Translations under genes and position numbers: made by a program | Notes under the pieces: model-generated | What the model was told of the DNA's origin: nothing | Databases searched by the model: none | The model's input: the letters and a program-made list of their open reading frames with translations, nothing else | Assembly: GCF_002165375.2 (NCBI RefSeq) | Contig: NZ_CP032134.1 | Location: 2,418,001 to 2,482,000 of the forward strand | Direction of reading: 5' to 3' | Length of the DNA stretch: 64,000 nt | DNA from: Acinetobacter chinensis | GTDB taxonomy: Bacteria > Pseudomonadota > Gammaproteobacteria > Pseudomonadales > Moraxellaceae | Part shown: in pieces, positions 44,357 through 54,195 of the stretch | Layout of the letters: each line of letters opens with the position of its first letter | Numbering within the stretch: position 1 is the first letter of the stretch

Positions 44357-45700
44357 TTAGAATACACCTTGCGCTAACATCGCATCAGCAACTTTTACAA
44401 AGCCTGCAATGTTTGCACCGTTTACATAGTTCACAGTACCGTCTTCTTCAGTACCGTATTTCACGCAGTTACGGTGAATTTCTTTCATGATTGCATGTAA
44501 GCGCTCATCCACTTCTTCAAATGTCCAACCCAGACGGATTGAGTTTTGTGACATTTCAAGACCAGAAGTCGCAACACCACCTGCGTTTGATGCTTTACCC
44601 GGAGCATAAAGAATTTTCGCTTCAACGAATTTCTCTACTGCTTCAAGTGTAGAAGGCATGTTTGCACCTTCAGCTACACAGATCACACCATTTGCAAGAA
44701 GTGCAACTGCATCTTCTTCAGTTAACTCATTTTGAGTTGCACAAGGAAGCGCGATGTCACACTTGATACCCCAAGGACGTTTGCCTTCAAGGTATTCAAA
44801 ACCGTGTTTAGACGCAAACTCAGAGATACGGCCACGTTTTACGTTTTTAAGTTCCATCACTTCACAAAGAAGTTCAGTTGTGAAACCGTCTTTTACGTAA
44901 ACAGTACCGTTAGAGTCAGAAAGTGAAACCACTTTCGCACCCAGATACATTGCTTTTTCAGCAGCATATTGTGCAACGTTACCAGAACCCGAAATAGTCA
45001 CAACTTTATCTTTAAAGCTGTCGCTACGGGTTTTCAGCATTTCTTCAGCGAAGTAAACAGTACCGAAACCAGTCGCTTCAGGGCGTGCAAGAGAACCACC
45101 GAAAGACAGTCCTTTACCTGTAAATACGCATGAAGTGTCATTGCTGAGTTTCTTCATCATACCAGCCATGTAGCCTACTTCACGGCCGCCTACACCGATG
45201 TCACCCGCAGGGATATCTGTGTTGGAACCAAGATGACGGTATAATTCAATCATCAGTGCCTGGCAGAAACGCATGATTTCGCCTTCAGACTTACCTTTAG
45301 GATCAAAATCAGAACCACCTTTACCACCGCCCATAGGCAAAGTAGTCAAAGCATTTTTAAAAGTCTGTTCAAACCCAAGGAACTTCAGAATCGAAAGATT
45401 GACTGAAGGGTGGAAACGCATACCACCTTTGAATGGACCAATTGCAGAGTTATATTGCACACGGAATGCACGGTTCACATGAGTCTGACCTTTGTCATCC
45501 ATCCATGAAACACGAAACTGAATTGCACGCTCAGGCTCTACCAGGCGCTCGAGTAAACCATGTTCAGCATATTCAGGGTTTTTCTCGATAAAAGGCCACA
45601 GGCTTGTCATCACTTCTTCTACAGCTTGTAGAAATTCTGGTTGATGAGCATCACGTGTTTTTACGTAATTCAGGAAGTCGTTAAGGCTGTTATATTTCAA
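44357..45700 (-). CDS. gdhA: NADP-specific glutamate dehydrogenase
   Basis: Hexameric glutamate dehydrogenase of 447 residues, the biosynthetic short type that fixes ammonium on 2-oxoglutarate. Catalytic-lysine region PMGGGKGGSDFDPKGKS and nucleotide-binding VVTISGSGNVAQYAAEKA are clear; AEGANMPST is also typical. The start codon is TTG at 45700 (MKYNSL), supported by GAGGA about 8 bp upstream; no in-frame ATG lies near. Codon use looks like that of a highly expressed gene. Confidence 0.96.
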   Translation of the reverse strand: MKYNSLNDFLNYVKTRDAHQPEFLQAVEEVMTSLWPFIEKNPEYAEHGLLERLVEPERAIQFRVSWMDDKGQTHVNRAFRVQYNSAIGPFKGGMRFHPSVNLSILKFLGFEQTFKNALTTLPMGGGKGGSDFDPKGKSEGEIMRFCQALMIELYRHLGSNTDIPAGDIGVGGREVGYMAGMMKKLSNDTSCVFTGKGLSFGGSLARPEATGFGTVYFAEEMLKTRSDSFKDKVVTISGSGNVAQYAAEKAMYLGAKVVSLSDSNGTVYVKDGFTTELLCEVMELKNVKRGRISEFASKHGFEYLEGKRPWGIKCDIALPCATQNELTEEDAVALLANGVICVAEGANMPSTLEAVEKFVEAKILYAPGKASNAGGVATSGLEMSQNSIRLGWTFEEVDERLHAIMKEIHRNCVKYGTEEDGTVNYVNGANIAGFVKVADAMLAQGVF

Positions 45701-46048
45701 CGCTTAATCCTCAGCATAAAAGTGGATCAAAATTGGTCAAAATTTCAATCGTTGATGTATTTTGGCGCAAAACATTAAATATCTTTTGTTCATATTGCAC
45801 AATACTTTTTTAAAAAAAACTTAATATAATTTTTAAATATCATCGTTTTAAGTTTAAAAAGCGCATCAGAATCATCTTTCGCTTTTAATGTAACCGCATT
45901 GTAAATATGGCATTTTTTGCCCAAAAATAACGCATTTGATGAACCAGTATGGCACATGGGATAATTATGACATTTCATGGTAAAATTCAGCGCTTTGATT
46001 TTAATCCCACCCTATTATGCTTGTTTTATACAGCAGACTGGTTTGTAC
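45701..46048. other. divergent intergenic region gdhA/rnfB-like
   Basis: 348 bp with promoters for both flanking genes. The left half is AT-rich with long A and T runs. No strong palindrome or ORF with a start signal is seen. Confidence 0.5.
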
Positions 46049-46849
46049 ATGAATTCGCAGATTTCCCTGATTGAAAAAATTGACGCTTTATTACCACAGA
46101 CTCAGTGTGGTTTATGCGGACACCGTGATGGCTGCCTGCCTTATGCGAAGTCAATTTCAGAAGGTGAGGATGCAAATAAGTGTATTCCTGGTGGACAGCC
46201 TGTTGCAGATGCACTGGCAGCATTGCTGAACCGCACCAGTATGACAGCAGAAGCCAGTGTATGGCCTGTTCAGTCCGATGGTCGACCTCAGCGCATGAAA
46301 GCCGTTATACGCGAGGATGAATGCATTGGCTGTACCAAATGCATCAGTGCCTGCCCGGTAGATGCAATTATTGGTTCAGGTAAACTGATGCACAGCATTC
46401 TGACTGATCAGTGTACCGGTTGTGAACTGTGTATTCCTCCCTGTCCGGTTGACTGTATTGATCTGATCGAAGATACATTATCTGTCCCTGATGAGTCTTT
46501 GCGCATACAGGAACAGAATGACCTGCGTAAACGCTATTATGCGCATATCCAGCGGGAAGAAAAACGACGGATTAACCGTAAAGGACCTGTGGTCCGTGCA
46601 GATATTGATACGGATCTGTTCAGTCTGTTTTCATCACAGTCGAGTGCTGTTCCTGTGATTCAGCTTGCGGATAAACCTGACCATGCAACGGTGACAATGG
46701 ATGCAAAAACCACCATTGAATTAGCTAAAATCCGCACACAGATCAAAAAACTGGAAAAACAGCTTTCGGTGCGGGCTGACCAAAAAAAACAGCTGCAACT
46801 GGATGAATTACAAAGACAACTGGATATTGTACAAGGTGGCTCTGTATGA
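46049..46849 (+). CDS. soluble RnfB-like iron-sulfur protein
   Basis: A 266-residue ferredoxin-type protein. An N-terminal 4Fe-4S domain (TQCGLCGHRDGCLPYA ... CIPGG) matches RnfB/RsxB, but with CX2CX5C instead of CX2CX4C. Two bacterial ferredoxin clusters follow (CIGCTKCISACPVDAI and CTGCELCIPPCPVDCI). A charged helical C-terminus (about 215-266) ends the chain. The N-terminal membrane helix of true RnfB is absent from the ATG at 46049, and no other rnf genes are near. Its stop overlaps nth by 4 bp. In E. coli, nth is the last gene of the rsx operon, so this is a reduced version of that linkage. Confidence 0.85.
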   Translation: MNSQISLIEKIDALLPQTQCGLCGHRDGCLPYAKSISEGEDANKCIPGGQPVADALAALLNRTSMTAEASVWPVQSDGRPQRMKAVIREDECIGCTKCISACPVDAIIGSGKLMHSILTDQCTGCELCIPPCPVDCIDLIEDTLSVPDESLRIQEQNDLRKRYYAHIQREEKRRINRKGPVVRADIDTDLFSLFSSQSSAVPVIQLADKPDHATVTMDAKTTIELAKIRTQIKKLEKQLSVRADQKKQLQLDELQRQLDIVQGGSV

Positions 46850-47532
46850 CAAAAAATATGACTAAAAAGCAGATTCAGACTTTTTTTGAACGCTTACGTG
46901 AACAGCGTCCTCATCCAGAAACTGAGCTGAATTATTCAAATCCCTTTGAGTTGCTGGTCGCTGTTACCCTGTCTGCTCAGGCAACGGATGTCAGTGTCAA
47001 TAAAGCCACTGATAAACTGTTTCCTGTTGCCAATACACCAGAACAGATCTATGCCCTCGGTGTCGATGGCTTGAAAGAATATATTAAAACCATTGGTCTA
47101 TATAACTCTAAAGCTGAGAACGTCATCAAAGCCTGTAAAATGCTGATTGAACTGCATAACAGCCAGGTTCCTGACAATCGTAAGGATCTGGAGGCACTGC
47201 CAGGTGTTGGGCGTAAAACAGCGAATGTCGTACTGAATACTGCCTTTGGTCAGCCCACCATGGCGGTGGACACTCACATTTTCCGCTTAGGTAACCGTAC
47301 CGGTTTAGCGGTTGGTAAAGATGTGCTGGAAGTAGAGCACAGGCTGATTAAAGTCATACCTAAAGAATTTATCATTGATTCACATCACTGGCTGATTCTG
47401 CATGGACGATACTGCTGTATCGCCCGCAAACCGAAATGTGCTGAATGTATTGTGTCAGATGTATGTAACTGGCCAGACCGCTACGAATTTGGTGCTCCAC
47501 GAACAATTAAAGTCCAGCAGATCACCTCATAA
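46846..47532 (+). CDS. nth: endonuclease III
   Basis: Base-excision-repair glycosylase/AP lyase for oxidised pyrimidines, 228 residues. Helix-hairpin-helix LEALPGVGRKTANVVLN with the catalytic Lys, catalytic Asp in VDTHIFRL, and the C-terminal 4Fe-4S cluster CX6CX2CX5C. A second in-frame ATG five codons later (MTKKQIQ) could be the start. It overlaps the RnfB-like gene (ATGA). Confidence 0.96.
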   Translation: MTKNMTKKQIQTFFERLREQRPHPETELNYSNPFELLVAVTLSAQATDVSVNKATDKLFPVANTPEQIYALGVDGLKEYIKTIGLYNSKAENVIKACKMLIELHNSQVPDNRKDLEALPGVGRKTANVVLNTAFGQPTMAVDTHIFRLGNRTGLAVGKDVLEVEHRLIKVIPKEFIIDSHHWLILHGRYCCIARKPKCAECIVSDVCNWPDRYEFGAPRTIKVQQITS

Positions 47533-47544
47533 CACAGCCCTCTG

Positions 47545-47775
47545 TTATTTCTTATCCGACTTCGCTTTTTTTTCAAGATGTTTTTTCAATGCATCAAGTC
47601 GCTGATGTTCCTGTTCAACGCCAGGATGAATTTTATACTGTCTGCTTTCGGCAGAACCATTGCCTTGCTGTGCAGCTTCTTTCTGTATCTTACGCAACAG
47701 TCTGATACTGAAAACACTTAATCCCAGCAATCCAATGAAGCAGATCCCCATTAACAGCAATAATAGAATTTTCAT
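47545..47775 (-). CDS. small membrane protein, unknown function
   Basis: A 76-residue protein from the ATG at 47775, chosen because GGAG lies 6 bp upstream; an ATG at 47790 is possible. One membrane helix (about 3-24) and a charged, lysine-rich cytoplasmic tail that probably forms a helix (QEHQRLDALKKHLEKKAK). No family recognised. Convergent with nth, 12 bp away. Confidence 0.7.
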   Translation of the reverse strand: MKILLLLLMGICFIGLLGLSVFSIRLLRKIQKEAAQQGNGSAESRQYKIHPGVEQEHQRLDALKKHLEKKAKSDKK

Positions 47776-47790
47776 CAGGGACTCCGCCAT

Positions 47791-47824
47791 AAAAAAGAGC
47801 CCTAATATGTATCAGGACTCTTTT
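47791..47824 (-). terminator. rho-independent terminator of adk
   Basis: AAAAGAGTCCT ... AGGGCTCTTTTTT on the minus strand with one mismatch in the stem, 48 bp after the adk stop. Confidence 0.85.
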
Positions 47825-47871
47825 AAAGTCAAAACTTCAATTGAAGTTGCGTACTTTCAGCTGTTTCTATC

Positions 47872-48525
47872 TTATTTATCCAGGATAGCAAACAGATCTT
47901 TCTGCACATCTTCAATTGCACGCAGACCATTGAGTTTGTCATAAGTCGGTGCATTTTCACCAGAAGCCGCACGACCCTGGTAGAAACCTACAAGCTGTTC
48001 AGTTTCGGTATGATAAGAACCTAAACGCTTACGGATTGTCGCTTCCAGATCATCCGGACGCTGAACCAGGTCTTCACCAGTTTCATCATCTTTACCTTCC
48101 ACTTTAGGTGGATTGTAGATTGTATGATAAATACGGCCAGATGCAGGATGCTGACGGCGACCGGAAAGACGTTTTACGATTTCTTCATCAGGTACATCAA
48201 TTTCGATCACGTGATCAATTGAAATGCCTTCATTCTCTAAAGCTTCAGCCTGAGGAATGGTGCGTGGGAAACCATCAAAGATACATCCATTGACACAGTC
48301 AGGCTGTGCAATGCGTTCTTTCACTAAACCAATGATCAGTTCATCAGAGACCAGGCCACCTGATTCCATCACACTTTTAGCTTTAAGACCTAATTCAGTA
48401 CCTTCACGAATCGCAGCACGGAGCATATCACCGGTTGAAATTTGTGGGACATTGTAGCGCTTACAGATCAACTGAGCCTGTGTACCTTTACCTGCTCCAG
48501 GTGGTCCGAGTAATATAATGCGCAT
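47872..48525 (-). CDS. adk: adenylate kinase
   Basis: ATP + AMP = 2 ADP, 217 residues. P-loop GPPGAGKGTQA near the N-terminus, AMP-binding FDGFPRT and a long LID domain (about 122-159; GRRQHPASGRIYHTIYNPPK) without zinc cysteines, as usual for Gram-negative enzymes. Confidence 0.97.
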   Translation of the reverse strand: MRIILLGPPGAGKGTQAQLICKRYNVPQISTGDMLRAAIREGTELGLKAKSVMESGGLVSDELIIGLVKERIAQPDCVNGCIFDGFPRTIPQAEALENEGISIDHVIEIDVPDEEIVKRLSGRRQHPASGRIYHTIYNPPKVEGKDDETGEDLVQRPDDLEATIRKRLGSYHTETEQLVGFYQGRAASGENAPTYDKLNGLRAIEDVQKDLFAILDK

Positions 48526-48609
48526 AAAAAAACATCCTCATTTAAACAATATATATGACACTTGTGTTCCATATTGAATGATGGATTCAATATGCAGCTC
48601 AGCATCTAA

Positions 48610-49926
48610 TTATAAGAAAGCCACAAACAAATGTATTAAACCAGCTAAAAACCCGGTTACCCCCCCAAGGACAATCAGAATCCATTCGTCTTCCTGAAAT
48701 GCAGGACGTAACAGGTTCTGAAATTCTTTCGGAGTCAGTTCACGAATACGATCTCTGAACATCTGATAGATTTTCTGTGCACGGCTCGCATTAAACGCAG
48801 GGTCGCATACAGGCACCATCGTAATTTCAATTGACCGATCAATCAAGTCTGTCTTGAGTCTTGCGTATTCTTTTGGTCCAAGAGACAACTGTAAAGAAGT
48901 ACGCACAAGCGGAGTTTCCATGATTTCATTGATGTGGCGTTTAACAATACGACGGGTTTTGTCTTTTTTCCCACCATACATCATTTCTGTCATGATTGAT
49001 TTTAACGTAATCAGGTCTTCTGTGACTACACTTGCAAACACATCCGACACTTCATCCTGACGTTTCATGAATGCACCCTGGACATTATAGGTTCCTAAAC
49101 GGGGAATCACAGGTTTAATCCACGGAAACTTTCTGTTTTCAGTACGTTCAAAGAACTGAGGGTAGCGGATATAGTGTGGTTCAATCGGGTTGAATACCAT
49201 CCAGATTGCGATCCAGTTGGTCAGGAAACCCCATATTGAAGCCCAGAACGGTACGGTCCAGTGCCATGGCACGACAAACCAGACGATCATCTGGAATATA
49301 CCGAAAAACATACCGATCAGCGCACTGATATGCCAGATAAAGTTGATCTCTTTCTGTCCAACTTTCAGGAACATTCTCACCATTAAACGGCGATCACCTT
49401 CCATCTGGCTGACCACCATTTCACGCATATCCACAAGTGACTCGACGTTCATGGTCAGCTCAGTCACGAGTTCCCTTAAGATACCTGGCAACTGTTTATG
49501 TGCCTGACCATAAATTCTGCGTTTGATTGAATAGGGCAGATTTTCCCAGAGCACTGCATTACGGTCAATCATGACTTCATCAATCAGGTGTTCAAGTTCA
49601 AATCCAACCTGTTCACCGATAATACGTGCCATGTCCTCCGGATCCATTGCCTCAAGAAACTCTTTCAGCGATCCTAATTTTGACAGGGTGTTATCTGTGA
49701 TGATCCCTGAAATGCGTCCTGCTTTACGCGGTACAATACCTTGCCAGCCAACAGGCAATGGTCCAAGGTGAAAGCCCCAGAAATTTAATGGATAGAACAC
49801 CATTTTCAGTGCCATCCACACATGTGCCCAGGTAACAAAAGCAGTTACAGGTATAATACTGAGCACAGCCCAGAAATCAGGACGATTCAGAAAGGCCTGC
49901 CATACTTCATTAACCCATTCGAGCAT
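48610..49926 (-). CDS. DUF445 family membrane protein
   Basis: A 438-residue protein of the DUF445 (YheB/YjiN-like) family. Hydrophobic segments near residues 16-45, 200-245 and 418-436 flank a large soluble region rich in charged helices. The characteristic stretch of residues GxLsxxLxxxxxxxLxxxDPEDMARIIGEQ is recognisable around 85-115. Function unknown; probably inner membrane. Confidence 0.8.
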   Translation of the reverse strand: MLEWVNEVWQAFLNRPDFWAVLSIIPVTAFVTWAHVWMALKMVFYPLNFWGFHLGPLPVGWQGIVPRKAGRISGIITDNTLSKLGSLKEFLEAMDPEDMARIIGEQVGFELEHLIDEVMIDRNAVLWENLPYSIKRRIYGQAHKQLPGILRELVTELTMNVESLVDMREMVVSQMEGDRRLMVRMFLKVGQKEINFIWHISALIGMFFGIFQMIVWFVVPWHWTVPFWASIWGFLTNWIAIWMVFNPIEPHYIRYPQFFERTENRKFPWIKPVIPRLGTYNVQGAFMKRQDEVSDVFASVVTEDLITLKSIMTEMMYGGKKDKTRRIVKRHINEIMETPLVRTSLQLSLGPKEYARLKTDLIDRSIEITMVPVCDPAFNASRAQKIYQMFRDRIRELTPKEFQNLLRPAFQEDEWILIVLGGVTGFLAGLIHLFVAFL

Positions 49927-49991
49927 GCATATTTTCCATATTAATTTTAATTACATGATTCCGTTTATACTTCAGGATTGATCATTGTTAT

Positions 49992-50510
49992 TTACAAGCC
50001 AATACTTAATGTATAGGAGATTTGTAGCTTTGGATTTATGTCCGCCACTGTATTTCCATAACGGTCTTCAAGTTTTTCACCTGCTCCGATTCCCACACTG
50101 AATGTGCTGATCCGCTCTTTACTGAGCATCACATATGACAGATCCACACCTGCTCCGAGTCGGGCTTTATCTTCACCATCAACTTCCTTGCTTTCGATAT
50201 GTCCAGCATAGGCGCCAATGTAGTAACCGTTCTGATCTGTTCCAGTCAGATGATAAGGATAGCGGAAACCAACCTGTCCACCCGGTTCTTTATCACCATT
50301 CCAGAATACACCTGCTTTTGCATAGGCGATACCGTATGGATTGACCCATTCGACATTCATATGCAGTAACTTATGCGTCACCCCTGCCCCGACATTCCAT
50401 GTTGCCGCATTTTCTGGCTTTAATTTCGCTTCTGGCAGATAAGGATTATCCTGTGCGTACGCAACATTTGCCAGCGTAAGGCATGCCAGCAAGGAATAAA
50501 CTCTTGTCAT
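49992..50510 (-). CDS. exported beta-rich protein, unknown function
   Basis: A 172-residue protein from the ATG at 50510 (MTRVYSLLAC), with a signal peptide cleaved after AYA. The mature part alternates aromatic and small residues in beta-hairpin style (NVGAGVTHKLLHMNVEW, YYIGAYAGHIES) and ends ISYTLSIGL, all suggestive of a small outer-membrane barrel, though the last residue is Leu rather than Phe. No family recognised. Confidence 0.75.
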   Translation of the reverse strand: MTRVYSLLACLTLANVAYAQDNPYLPEAKLKPENAATWNVGAGVTHKLLHMNVEWVNPYGIAYAKAGVFWNGDKEPGGQVGFRYPYHLTGTDQNGYYIGAYAGHIESKEVDGEDKARLGAGVDLSYVMLSKERISTFSVGIGAGEKLEDRYGNTVADINPKLQISYTLSIGL

Positions 50511-50757
50511 TATTGTCACCAATGTCCTTAATTTTATTTTAATACTGCCTTGTTTCTGAATTTTCGACTTTAGCAGAATTGTCCTCGTTCTTATAGACAG
50601 GACTTTACCTTTTTCCTGTCGATAATGTCAAAAACGTCAAAATAAATCCATATGTTAATCCAATACAATTTTCAATTATCACAACACCCTGCACATGCTG
50701 TAGAATGACTGCCTTAAATTTCCCTTCTTTCACTTCAGTTGTTCAAGTCGATTGCAT

Positions 50758-52737
50758 ATGAAACAGCACTTTCCTTTAAAAAATGTCCAACAAGAGAAGC
50801 GCATTTTTCGCAATCGGATTTTCATTTCCCTGGGTATTGTCCTGTTTTTTATGCTGTTGCTGGTGGCGCGTTATGCTTACCTTCAGTTAATGCATTTCGA
50901 TGAATTTTCTACAGCTTCAGATCAGAACCGTATCCGGCTGCAGCCACTGGCACCTGCCCGTGGATATATTTATGACCGTAACGGCATATTACTGGCAGAT
51001 AACTACCCAGTTTTCTCTGCAACGATGAGCCGTGCAGATGTCGAAGATATTGATGATACTGTTGAACGCCTGATTCCAGTTTTAAGCCTGACTCAGGAAG
51101 ATATTGACCGTTTCAAAAGCCGGATTAAAACATCCAAGAAAACTGAACGGGTTTCTTTGAAACTGAATTTAACTGAAGCCGATATTGCTAAATTCAGTGA
51201 AGTCAAATACAAATTCCCTGGGGTCAGCATTGACACTCAGATGACCCGCTACTATCCACACGGCGAACTGTTTGCACACGTCATTGGCTATGTCGGTCGA
51301 ATCAACGACAAAGAACTGAAAAGTATAGATAAAAACCTGTATGCCGGCACCAACCTGATTGGGAAAATCGGGGTGGAAAAATCGTATGAAGATCTTCTGC
51401 ATGGTGTACCTGGCAATGAGTCTGTAGAAGCAGATGCTCATGGTAATGTACTGCGTAACCTGGGACGTAAAGAGCCGGTTCGGGGCAATGATCTGTATCT
51501 GTCCATTGATTATGGTTTACAGGTCACAGCAACGGAACAGCTTGCAGGTCGTCGTGGTGCCATTGTTGCCATGGATCCCCGCAGTGGTGAAATTCTGGCA
51601 CTGGTCTCCAGCCCAAGCTTTAACCCGAACCTGTTTGTGACAGGTATCAGTCATACAGACTACAGCGCGTTAAGGGATAACCTGGATCAGCCGCTCTACA
51701 ACCGCGCTGTTCAGGGAGCATACCCGCCTGGTTCCACCATTAAACCTATGTTTGGTATGGGGGGGCTGCACTATGGTTATGTAGACTGGAATACTGCAAT
51801 TTCAGACCCAGGTTACTTTACTTTACCTGGTGACAGCCACCGCTTCCGTGACCATAAAAAAACAGGACACGGCTCTGTAAACATGCATAAAGCACAGATT
51901 GTTTCCTGCGATACCTATTTCTATGTCCTGTCTTATCGGATGGGTATTGATAAAATGAATGACTGGATGCGCCAGTTTGGCTTTGGACAGAAAACAGGCG
52001 TGGATTTACCAAGTGAAAGTGAAGGACTCTATCCAAGTCAGGAATGGAAAATGCGAACCCGTAAAAGCAAATGGCTGAAGGGTGAAACGATTTCCGTCAG
52101 TATTGGTCAGGGTGCATTTACAGCAACACCATTACAGCTGGCAATGGCAACTGCGATCACTGCCAATCAGGGAGCACACGTGACCCCTCATGTCCTGCGT
52201 GAGAGTAAAGGTTCGAAGCCATATGTTGTACACAACGCCCCTGATGGAAAAATCCAGTTTAATGGCAAGCCTGAAGACTGGATAAAAATGCGCGATGCCA
52301 TGGTCGACGTTGTACAGTCTGGAACCGGACGTGGAATCCGAACCCCGATGTATCATATTGCAGGTAAAACAGGGACAGCCCAGGTCAAAAGTATTGCACA
52401 GGGTAAACGTTATAATGAATCCCTGCTGACCGAACGCCAGCTCGATCACGGTCTGTTTATTGGTTTTGCTCCAGCTGAAAATCCAGAAATTGTTGTTGCT
52501 GTTGTATGGGAAAATGGTCGTCACGGTGGCTCAGCAGCCCAGCTGGCAAAACCCTTGTTTGACTACTGGCTGCTTAAACGTAAAAAAACACCAGTCCGTC
52601 CTGCAGATCATCAGATCAGCGGTGGCTTAATGACAGCCGGTATCAAACCAGGAGAGCTTCCAAGTGGTGCTGACGCTGCATCATCAGCAACTGCGACAAC
52701 ACAGGCACCCGCGTCACACAGTGAAGATACAGAGTAA
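50758..52737 (+). CDS. mrdA: penicillin-binding protein 2
   Basis: Transpeptidase of the elongasome, 659 residues. One N-terminal membrane helix (about 22-42), pedestal domain, then transpeptidase domain with the SxxK nucleophile Ser326 (PGSTIKP), SxD at 383-385 (SCDT) and KTG at 537-539 (AGKTGTAQ). The C-terminal 40 residues are Ala/Thr-rich and low complexity. Start ATG 50758; an in-frame TTG lies two codons before. rodA is not adjacent; rsmD follows after 3 bp. Confidence 0.96.
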   Translation: MKQHFPLKNVQQEKRIFRNRIFISLGIVLFFMLLLVARYAYLQLMHFDEFSTASDQNRIRLQPLAPARGYIYDRNGILLADNYPVFSATMSRADVEDIDDTVERLIPVLSLTQEDIDRFKSRIKTSKKTERVSLKLNLTEADIAKFSEVKYKFPGVSIDTQMTRYYPHGELFAHVIGYVGRINDKELKSIDKNLYAGTNLIGKIGVEKSYEDLLHGVPGNESVEADAHGNVLRNLGRKEPVRGNDLYLSIDYGLQVTATEQLAGRRGAIVAMDPRSGEILALVSSPSFNPNLFVTGISHTDYSALRDNLDQPLYNRAVQGAYPPGSTIKPMFGMGGLHYGYVDWNTAISDPGYFTLPGDSHRFRDHKKTGHGSVNMHKAQIVSCDTYFYVLSYRMGIDKMNDWMRQFGFGQKTGVDLPSESEGLYPSQEWKMRTRKSKWLKGETISVSIGQGAFTATPLQLAMATAITANQGAHVTPHVLRESKGSKPYVVHNAPDGKIQFNGKPEDWIKMRDAMVDVVQSGTGRGIRTPMYHIAGKTGTAQVKSIAQGKRYNESLLTERQLDHGLFIGFAPAENPEIVVAVVWENGRHGGSAAQLAKPLFDYWLLKRKKTPVRPADHQISGGLMTAGIKPGELPSGADAASSATATTQAPASHSEDTE

Positions 52738-52740
52738 TTT

Positions 52741-53286
52741 ATGAAGAATCAGCTCAGAATTATTGGTGGAGAATGGAAGCGACGCCAGCTCCCATTTGCT
52801 TCAGTTGAGGGCTTACGTCCGACCCCTGACCGTGTCCGGGAAACACTGTTCAACTGGTTAATGTGGGACATTCAGAATGCTGCTGTTCTTGACCTGTGTA
52901 CAGGCTCTGGAGCTTTGAGTTTCGAAGCCCTGTCCCGTGGTGCATCTCATGTGCTGATGATTGAACCTGAGCGTACCCAGGCTGAATTTCTGAAAAATAA
53001 TATTAAACTGCTGAATGCAAAAAATGCGGAGCTGAAAACATCAACCGCCCAGAAGATTTTACCTGCACTGAACAGCATGTTTGATGTGGTTTTTCTGGAC
53101 CCACCTTACAGCCTGGATCTATGGGAAGAACTATCCATGCTGGCTGATCCACTGATTAAACCCCAGGGATTCATTTATGTGGAAGCTGATCGTTCACTGG
53201 AACAGCTGAAACTGCCTGCCTCCTGGCAATTGATCAAACAGACCAGAGCAGGGACAGTGCAGGCAGGACTGTTTCAGAAAAGCTGA
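52741..53286 (+). CDS. rsmD: 16S rRNA guanine-966 N2-methyltransferase
   Basis: 181 residues with the family landmarks RIIGGEWKRRQLPF, LRPTPDRVRETLFNWL, the SAM-binding LDLCTGSGALSFEA and the catalytic motif FLDPPYS. It follows mrdA after 3 bp, so the two are likely cotranscribed. Confidence 0.96.
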   Translation: MKNQLRIIGGEWKRRQLPFASVEGLRPTPDRVRETLFNWLMWDIQNAAVLDLCTGSGALSFEALSRGASHVLMIEPERTQAEFLKNNIKLLNAKNAELKTSTAQKILPALNSMFDVVFLDPPYSLDLWEELSMLADPLIKPQGFIYVEADRSLEQLKLPASWQLIKQTRAGTVQAGLFQKS

Positions 53287-53298
53287 TTTCCCGATATT

Positions 53299-53325
53299 TT
53301 AAAAGGTGCTGAATGCACCTTTTTA
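53299..53325 (+). terminator. rho-independent terminator of mrdA-rsmD
   Basis: AAAAGGTGC - TGAAT - GCACCTTTTT, 13 bp after the rsmD stop. Confidence 0.9.
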
Positions 53326-53451
53326 TCTGTATCCTTTTCTACATTCTCCCCATGATATTTTTCTTATTGTTTAAAATGGCGAATACCACAACACACCATG
53401 TATATTTTTTCTTACAATAACGCTTCAGTTTTTATCTATCTGTTTTTCTGA

Positions 53452-54186
53452 ATGACCTGGTTACTTTTTATTTCTGGTGCTGTAGTCGCCGGCTTTGTGC
53501 AGGGACTGACAGGCTTTGCTTTTGCATTAATCGCCATGTCGTTCTGGGTATGGGTGCTTTCACCACAGCTCGCTGCCCCCCTGGTGGTTTTTGCCTCGGT
53601 ATGGAGTCATCTCATTTCGATGTGCAGCGAACAGAAGCAAAAAAGTAATATTTCACTGGTTTTACCCTATTTTATTGCGGGAATAATCGGCGTTCCGATA
53701 GGGACGTATTTACTGGTACTGATCAATCCTGAAACTTTCAAATTAATCCTCGGATTGTTTCTTGTTCTATGGTGTCCAGTGATGTTCTTCAACCCACAGT
53801 TTTCCGTGATTCAGAAGTCTGGAAAAGCCGCTGACAGCCTGATTGGCTTTACTGGAGGTATTCTGGGAGGACTCGGGGGCTTTTGTGGTTCACTACCCTC
53901 TGCATGGGTCATGCTGAAAAATCTGAGTAAAGACGAACAGCGCTATATTCTCAGACATTTTAATTTTGGTATTCAATTGTTCACTCTGGCAGCCTATCTT
54001 TTCCAGGGGACTATTCACACTGAACATCTGCCTTATATGGGGGCTATTTTACTCAGTGTCAGCATTCCAGCCATACTGGGTGCACGACTTTTCTATAAAA
54101 TTTCAGAAAAACAGTTCAAGCATACTGTGCTGTCGCTGCTGTTTACCTCGGGATGCTTTTTACTGCTCACTGTATTGTTGCACTGA
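53452..54186 (+). CDS. TauE/SafE family permease
   Basis: Integral membrane protein of 244 residues with about seven or eight helices in two repeated halves (AGFVQGLTGFAFALIAMSFW and GFTGGILGGLGGFCGSLPSAW are the repeat cores). The family exports sulfite or sulfo-compounds in some bacteria, but many members are unassigned and the substrate here is unknown. Tail to tail with the next gene. Confidence 0.88.
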   Translation: MTWLLFISGAVVAGFVQGLTGFAFALIAMSFWVWVLSPQLAAPLVVFASVWSHLISMCSEQKQKSNISLVLPYFIAGIIGVPIGTYLLVLINPETFKLILGLFLVLWCPVMFFNPQFSVIQKSGKAADSLIGFTGGILGGLGGFCGSLPSAWVMLKNLSKDEQRYILRHFNFGIQLFTLAAYLFQGTIHTEHLPYMGAILLSVSIPAILGARLFYKISEKQFKHTVLSLLFTSGCFLLLTVLLH

Positions 54187-54195
54187 AAATATGGA

